Part shown: positions 62,436-64,000 of the stretch, piece after piece
Layout of the letters: every line of letters begins with the position of its first letter
How positions within the stretch are numbered: position 1 is the first letter of the stretch
NCBI RefSeq assembly: GCF_000213055.1
Contig: NZ_CM001165.1
Span: 6,160,945-6,224,944 of the forward strand
Direction of reading: 5' to 3'
Length of the DNA stretch: 64,000 nucleotides
Source: Streptomyces sp. Tu6071
GTDB lineage: Bacteria; Actinomycetota; Actinomycetes; Streptomycetales; Streptomycetaceae
The notes under the pieces: model-generated
The model's database searches: none
What the model saw: the letters and a program-made list of their open reading frames with translations, nothing else
What the model was told of the DNA's origin: nothing
Program-made: the position numbers and the translations under genes

Positions 62436-64000
62436 GTGGCCGACCGTCTCATCGTCCGTGGAGCACGCGAGCACAATCTGCGGAACGTCTCGCTCGACCT
62501 CCCCCGGGACTCCCTGATCGTCTTCACGGGACTCTCCGGCTCGGGCAAGTCATCCCTCGCGTTCGACACGATCTTCGCCGAGGGGCAGCGGCGTTACGTG
62601 GAGTCGCTCTCCTCGTACGCCCGGCAGTTCCTCGGCCAGATGGACAAGCCGGACGTCGACTTCATCGAGGGGCTCTCGCCGGCCGTCTCGATCGACCAGA
62701 AGTCCACCTCGCGCAACCCGCGCTCCACGGTCGGCACCATCACCGAGGTCTACGACTACCTGCGCCTGCTCTTCGCGCGCATCGGCAAGCCGCACTGCCC
62801 CCGGTGCGGGCGCCCGATCGCCCGCCAGTCGCCGCAGCAGATCGTCGACAAGGTCCTCGGCCTGCCCGAGGGCAGCCGCTTCCAGGTCCTCTCGCCGCTC
62901 GTGCGCGAGCGCAAGGGCGAGTTCGTCGACCTCTTCGCCGATCTCCAGACCAAGGGCTACAGCCGCGCCCGCGTGGACGGCGAGACCATCCAGCTCAGCG
63001 AGCCGCCCCAGCTCAAGAAGCAGGAGAAGCACACGATCGAGGTGGTCGTGGACCGCCTCACCGTCAAGGAGAGCGCCAAGCGCCGCCTCACCGACTCGGT
63101 CGAGACCGCCCTCGGTCTCTCCGGCGGCATGATCGTGCTCGACTTCGTCGACCTCGACGCCGACGACCCCGAGCGCGAGCGGATGTACTCGGAGCACCTG
63201 TACTGCCCGTACGACGACCTCTCCTTCGAGGAGCTGGAGCCCCGCTCCTTCTCCTTCAACTCGCCCTTCGGCGCCTGCCCCGAGTGCACCGGCATCGGTA
63301 CGCGCATGGAGGTCGACCCCGAACTGATCGTCCCCGACGAGGACAAGTCCCTCGACGAGGGCGCCATCCACCCCTGGTCGCACGGGCACACCAAGGAGTA
63401 CTTCAACCGCCTCGTCGGCGCCCTCGCCGACGCCCTCGGCTTCCGCACCGACATCCCCTGGGCCGGACTGCCGCAGCGCGCCAAGAAGGCGCTGCTGCAC
63501 GGCCACCGCACCCGCATCGAGGTCAGCTACCGCAACCGGTACGGGCGCCAGCGCACCTACACCACCGCCTTCGAGGGCGCCGTGCCCTTCGTCAAGCGGC
63601 GCCACTCCGAGGCGGAGAGCGACACGAGCAGGGAGCGCTTCGAGGGCTACATGCGCGAGGTGCCCTGCCCGAGCTGCCACGGCACGCGGCTCAAGCCGAT
63701 CGTGCTCGCGGTCACCGTCATGGGGAAGTCCATCGCCGAGGTCTCCGCGATGTCGATCACCGACTGCGCGGACTTCCTCGCCGAACTGCGGCTCGACGGA
63801 CGGGACAAGAAGATCGCCGAGCGGGTGCTCAAGGAGGTCAACGAGCGGCTGCGCTTCCTCGTCGACGTCGGCCTCGACTACCTCTCGCTCAACCGCGCGG
63901 CGGGCACGCTCTCCGGCGGCGAGGCCCAGCGCATCCGGCTCGCGACGCAGATCGGCTCCGGCCTCGTCGGCGTCCTCTACGTGCTCGACGAGCCCTCCAT
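62436..64000 (+). CDS. uvrA: Excinuclease ABC subunit A (3' end cut by window)
   Basis: About 521 N-terminal residues of the ~1000-residue damage-recognition ATPase. [19 protein letters not shown], Walker [17 protein letters not shown] (30-45) and the signature-bearing insert are present. [12 protein letters not shown] is the first zinc site half, [18 protein letters not shown] the second, and [20 protein letters not shown] is conserved. The first ABC domain closes with [20 protein letters not shown] and LYVLDEPS at the edge. GTG at 62436 with AAAGGTGCGG upstream fits the family start [15 protein letters not shown]. Confidence 0.97.
   Translation, partial: MADRLIVRGAREHNLRNVSLDLPRDSLIVFTGLSGSGKSSLAFDTIFAEGQRRYVESLSSYARQFLGQMDKPDVDFIEGLSPAVSIDQKSTSRNPRSTVGTITEVYDYLRLLFARIGKPHCPRCGRPIARQSPQQIVDKVLGLPEGSRFQVLSPLVRERKGEFVDLFADLQTKGYSRARVDGETIQLSEPPQLKKQEKHTIEVVVDRLTVKESAKRRLTDSVETALGLSGGMIVLDFVDLDADDPERERMYSEHLYCPYDDLSFEELEPRSFSFNSPFGACPECTGIGTRMEVDPELIVPDEDKSLDEGAIHPWSHGHTKEYFNRLVGALADALGFRTDIPWAGLPQRAKKALLHGHRTRIEVSYRNRYGRQRTYTTAFEGAVPFVKRRHSEAESDTSRERFEGYMREVPCPSCHGTRLKPIVLAVTVMGKSIAEVSAMSITDCADFLAELRLDGRDKKIAERVLKEVNERLRFLVDVGLDYLSLNRAAGTLSGGEAQRIRLATQIGSGLVGVLYVLDEPS

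Overview
The window is a stretch of the core chromosome of a Streptomyces species or a very close relative. GC content is very high, with C or G almost always in the third codon position. The gene set and order are typical of the genus: pyk, an ANTAR regulator, liv transport genes, polA, rpsA, coaE, uvrB, terD/terC, aroQ and uvrA. TANNNT -10 boxes without a ribosome binding site lie just upstream of many start codons. Everything is read from sequence and family knowledge; no database search was run.

Layout. 1-4.8 kb: a truncated Tat-exported metallophosphatase/5'-nucleotidase, pyruvate kinase, an HTH-LAGLIDADG protein, a tRNA with anticodon CAA and the ANTAR response regulator PdtaR. 4.9-10.6 kb: a leftward livK-H-M-G-F branched-chain amino acid ABC operon. 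11-18 kb: thioesterase, aldo/keto reductase, FdhF/YdeP molybdopterin oxidoreductase, DNA polymerase I. 18-30 kb: lytic transglycosylase, HrpB helicase, methyltransferase, ribosomal protein S1 with a structured leader, Tat amine oxidase, PAC2 protein, CoaE, TPR protein, DUF6343 protein. 30-39.4 kb: a methyltransferase, then a five-gene carbohydrate operon (binding protein, two permeases, GH20, CBM3-GH16) divergent from a GntR/HutC regulator, with two TGACCAGT/ACTGGTCA inverted repeats between them. 39.5-49.4 kb: S4 protein, GNAT proteins, family 5 uracil-DNA glycosylase, monomeric isocitrate dehydrogenase, prolyl aminopeptidase, DUF4291 protein, FUSC membrane protein. 49.4-53 kb: a repeat-rich gap, then an ATP-binding/XRE-DUF5753/DUF397 regulatory cluster. 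53-64 kb: uridine-kinase-like protein, alkyltransferase, glycerophosphodiesterase, uvrB, TerD, a manganese-riboswitch-controlled TerC, AroQ, an MBL hydrolase and the start of uvrA.

How it fits together. DNA repair is heavily represented (polA, UDG, MGMT, uvrB, uvrA). Several of these genes, plus an MBL hydrolase and an S4 protein, carry TTGTCRGTG-N8-TANNNT promoters of the LexA-independent RecA-NDp/PafBC type. The carbohydrate operon probably imports a chito- or other amino-sugar oligosaccharide for intracellular GH20 cleavage. TerC expression appears to be switched by manganese through an Rfam yybP-ykoY-type leader.

The least explained material is noncoding. A ~125-bp element containing TTATCCACAG occurs twice in the same orientation (about 40.12-40.25 and 49.49-49.62 kb). 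The second copy runs into a degenerate tandem array of about seven ~43-bp units. Several short minisatellites sit in promoters and in the N-terminus of an ABC permease.
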